This document shows positions 63,180 to 64,000 of a stretch of 64,000 nt of DNA, piece after piece. Under the pieces are notes generated by a model, which was not told the DNA's origin, did not search any database, and saw only the letters and a list, made by a program, of their open reading frames with translations. Made by a program: the position numbers and the translations under genes. Source of the DNA: JBKQVT01 sp963804825. Its GTDB lineage: Bacteria > Planctomycetota > Planctomycetia > Pirellulales > Thermoguttaceae. Where the stretch lies: positions 620,001-684,000 of the forward strand of contig CAWDRV010000001.1 of the NCBI GenBank assembly GCA_963804825.1, in the 5' to 3' direction. How positions within the stretch are numbered: the stretch's first letter is position 1; each line of letters begins with the position of its first letter.

Positions 63180-63206
63180 CCCCCCCGACGCAGTTGGGGG
63201 GCTTTT
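63180..63206 (+). terminator. CCCCCCGACGCAGTTGGGGGG hairpin with T run
   Basis: A 6-bp G/C stem (CCCCCC/GGGGGG) with a 9-base loop is followed by GCTTTTCC. No plus-strand gene ends just before it, so it may be a remnant of the CCCCCGGAC-type repeat rather than an active terminator. Confidence 0.45.
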
Positions 63207-63220
63207 CCAATCCCTAATCA

Positions 63221-64000
63221 GTACTGTCCGGTTAACGTTTTTGGAAATCGTCCCAAGTGATGTAAAGGCGAAAGGTTACAGCGATAAGTGAGCGCGCACG
63301 ACTTCAGCTTGGGTGCATATTTGTGTCATTCTGAGGCCACCTCTGGGTGGAAAGGGATGACGCATGTATTCCGGGCAAGTGGTGTTTGCACAGTTGATGG
63401 AGTTCCTTCCGCGGCACGAGTTCAATGCCTGTGTCCGGCGATACCGCGGCGACTCTCGAACCCACGGGTTTTCGTGTCGCGACCAGTTGCTCGCGATGGC
63501 CTTCGCTCAATTGACCTATCGCGAGAGCCTGCGGGACATCGAGACCTGTCTGCACGCCTTGGAGCCGAAGCTTTATCACGCCGGCTTTCGCGGCAGAATC
63601 TCCCGAAGCACCTTGGGCGACGCCAACAAGCGACGCGACTGGCGCATCTGGGCCGACTTCGCCCAGGTGCTCATCCGTCGGGCGCGGGCATTGTACGCCA
63701 AGGACGAGTTCGGCGTCGCCCTGAAGCAGACCGCCTATGCCTTGGACTCCACGACGATCGACCTGTGCCTGGCCCTGTTTCCTTGGGCGCGATTTCGTCG
63801 TCGCAAGGGGGCGGTCAAGATGCACACCTTGATCGACCTGCGAGGCAATATTCCTTGTTTTATCCGCATAACCCACGGGAAAACAGGCGACGTGACTGTT
63901 CTCGACCACTTGCCCGTCGAGCCGGGCGCCTTCTACGTGATGGACAAAGGTTACATTGATTTCAGACGTTTGCACGCCTTCACTCGGCAGATGGCGTTCT
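63221..64000 (+). mobile_element. IS4-like insertion sequence, left part
   Basis: The likely left end is near ACTGTCCGGTTAACG, a terminus type common to IS4-like elements, 140 bases before the transposase start. The element runs off the right edge, so the right end and target duplication are outside the window. Confidence 0.6.
63364..64000 (+). CDS. IS4-family transposase (3' end outside window)
   Basis: An open frame of 212 codons runs to the window edge. The N-terminus MYSGQVVFAQLMEFLPRHEF and RSTLGDANKRRDWRIW are typical of DUF4372-bearing IS4 transposases. The first catalytic Asp is in ALDSTTIDLCLALFPWARF and the second in MDKGYIDF. The catalytic glutamate lies beyond the window. It is a DDE cut-and-paste enzyme. 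The start ATG is the first codon giving the usual N-terminus. The visible part has no break. Confidence 0.88.
   Translation, partial: MYSGQVVFAQLMEFLPRHEFNACVRRYRGDSRTHGFSCRDQLLAMAFAQLTYRESLRDIETCLHALEPKLYHAGFRGRISRSTLGDANKRRDWRIWADFAQVLIRRARALYAKDEFGVALKQTAYALDSTTIDLCLALFPWARFRRRKGAVKMHTLIDLRGNIPCFIRITHGKTGDVTVLDHLPVEPGAFYVMDKGYIDFRRLHAFTRQMAF

Noticed and set aside
1..64000. tRNA or rRNA genes and a replication origin
   Set aside because: No cloverleaf with a TTCGA-type T arm, no rRNA core sequence and no DnaA-box cluster was seen while reading the intergenic regions. A tRNAscan-SE run would settle this for tRNAs.

Overview
The window is high-GC DNA from a member of the Planctomycetota, probably near Pirellulales. 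The evidence is a DUF1559 pseudopilin-like protein with a lipoprotein gene beside it, a proline-rich BBP7-type outer-membrane barrel, a second planctomycete-type barrel, a small planctomycete lipoprotein whose body reads EWERFWLLDQPDHMTP, a lone fliG, and an intergenic space full of dispersed palindromic repeats. Genes for an outer-membrane-type cell (late acyltransferase, LplT-PlsC-Aas fusion) fit this placement.

Layout. 1-8.9 kb is a plus-strand sugar-acid operon: URO-D-like protein, RhaT-type transporter, enolase-superfamily dehydratase, class II aldolase, KDG kinase, KDPG aldolase, cyclase-family hydrolase and Gfo/Idh oxidoreductase. It reads as uptake, dehydration to a 2-keto-3-deoxy acid, phosphorylation and cleavage to pyruvate plus a triose phosphate. 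9-16 kb holds exported and membrane proteins, a candidate small RNA and an exonuclease. 16.2-20.5 kb is a Type III restriction-modification pair. 20.8-24.3 kb has a flavin reductase, a rubrerythrin/rubredoxin-reductase operon and a LysE exporter. 24.4-25.1 kb is an IS200-type insertion sequence. 25-30 kb encodes surface proteins. 30.6-37 kb holds core metabolism (glgC, HU, pyrD, trpS, acpS). 37-49.6 kb mixes a mechanosensitive channel, a HEAT protein, the phospholipid acylation fusion, a STAS/anti-sigma kinase pair and a glycosyltransferase. 49.6-60.8 kb holds acyltransferases, yidD, rnpA, a DnaJ protein, a hydrolase, a PTPS/QueD protein, fliG, tsaD and an S41 protease.

The most interesting locus is 60.96-62.95 kb, on the minus strand. 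In transcription order it has a promoter, a full cobalamin riboswitch, an intrinsic terminator, a 37-residue lysine-rich precursor-like peptide with one cysteine, and a radical SAM/SPASM maturase. This looks like a B12-controlled RiPP cassette. A palindromic repeat lies exactly at the peptide/maturase junction and is flanked by a 34-bp direct duplication that kept both genes intact. The window ends inside an IS4-like transposase.

Two cautions apply. At least fourteen genes, including core ones such as a DnaJ protein and a STAS protein, are broken by single-base shifts, several in short homopolymers. Consensus sequencing error is the simplest explanation, so the broken genes are described here at their inferred full extent. 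The intergenic DNA also carries several repeat families: three sets with clear terminal inverted repeats (MITE-like), two families of 7-bp repeats and several REP-like palindromes.
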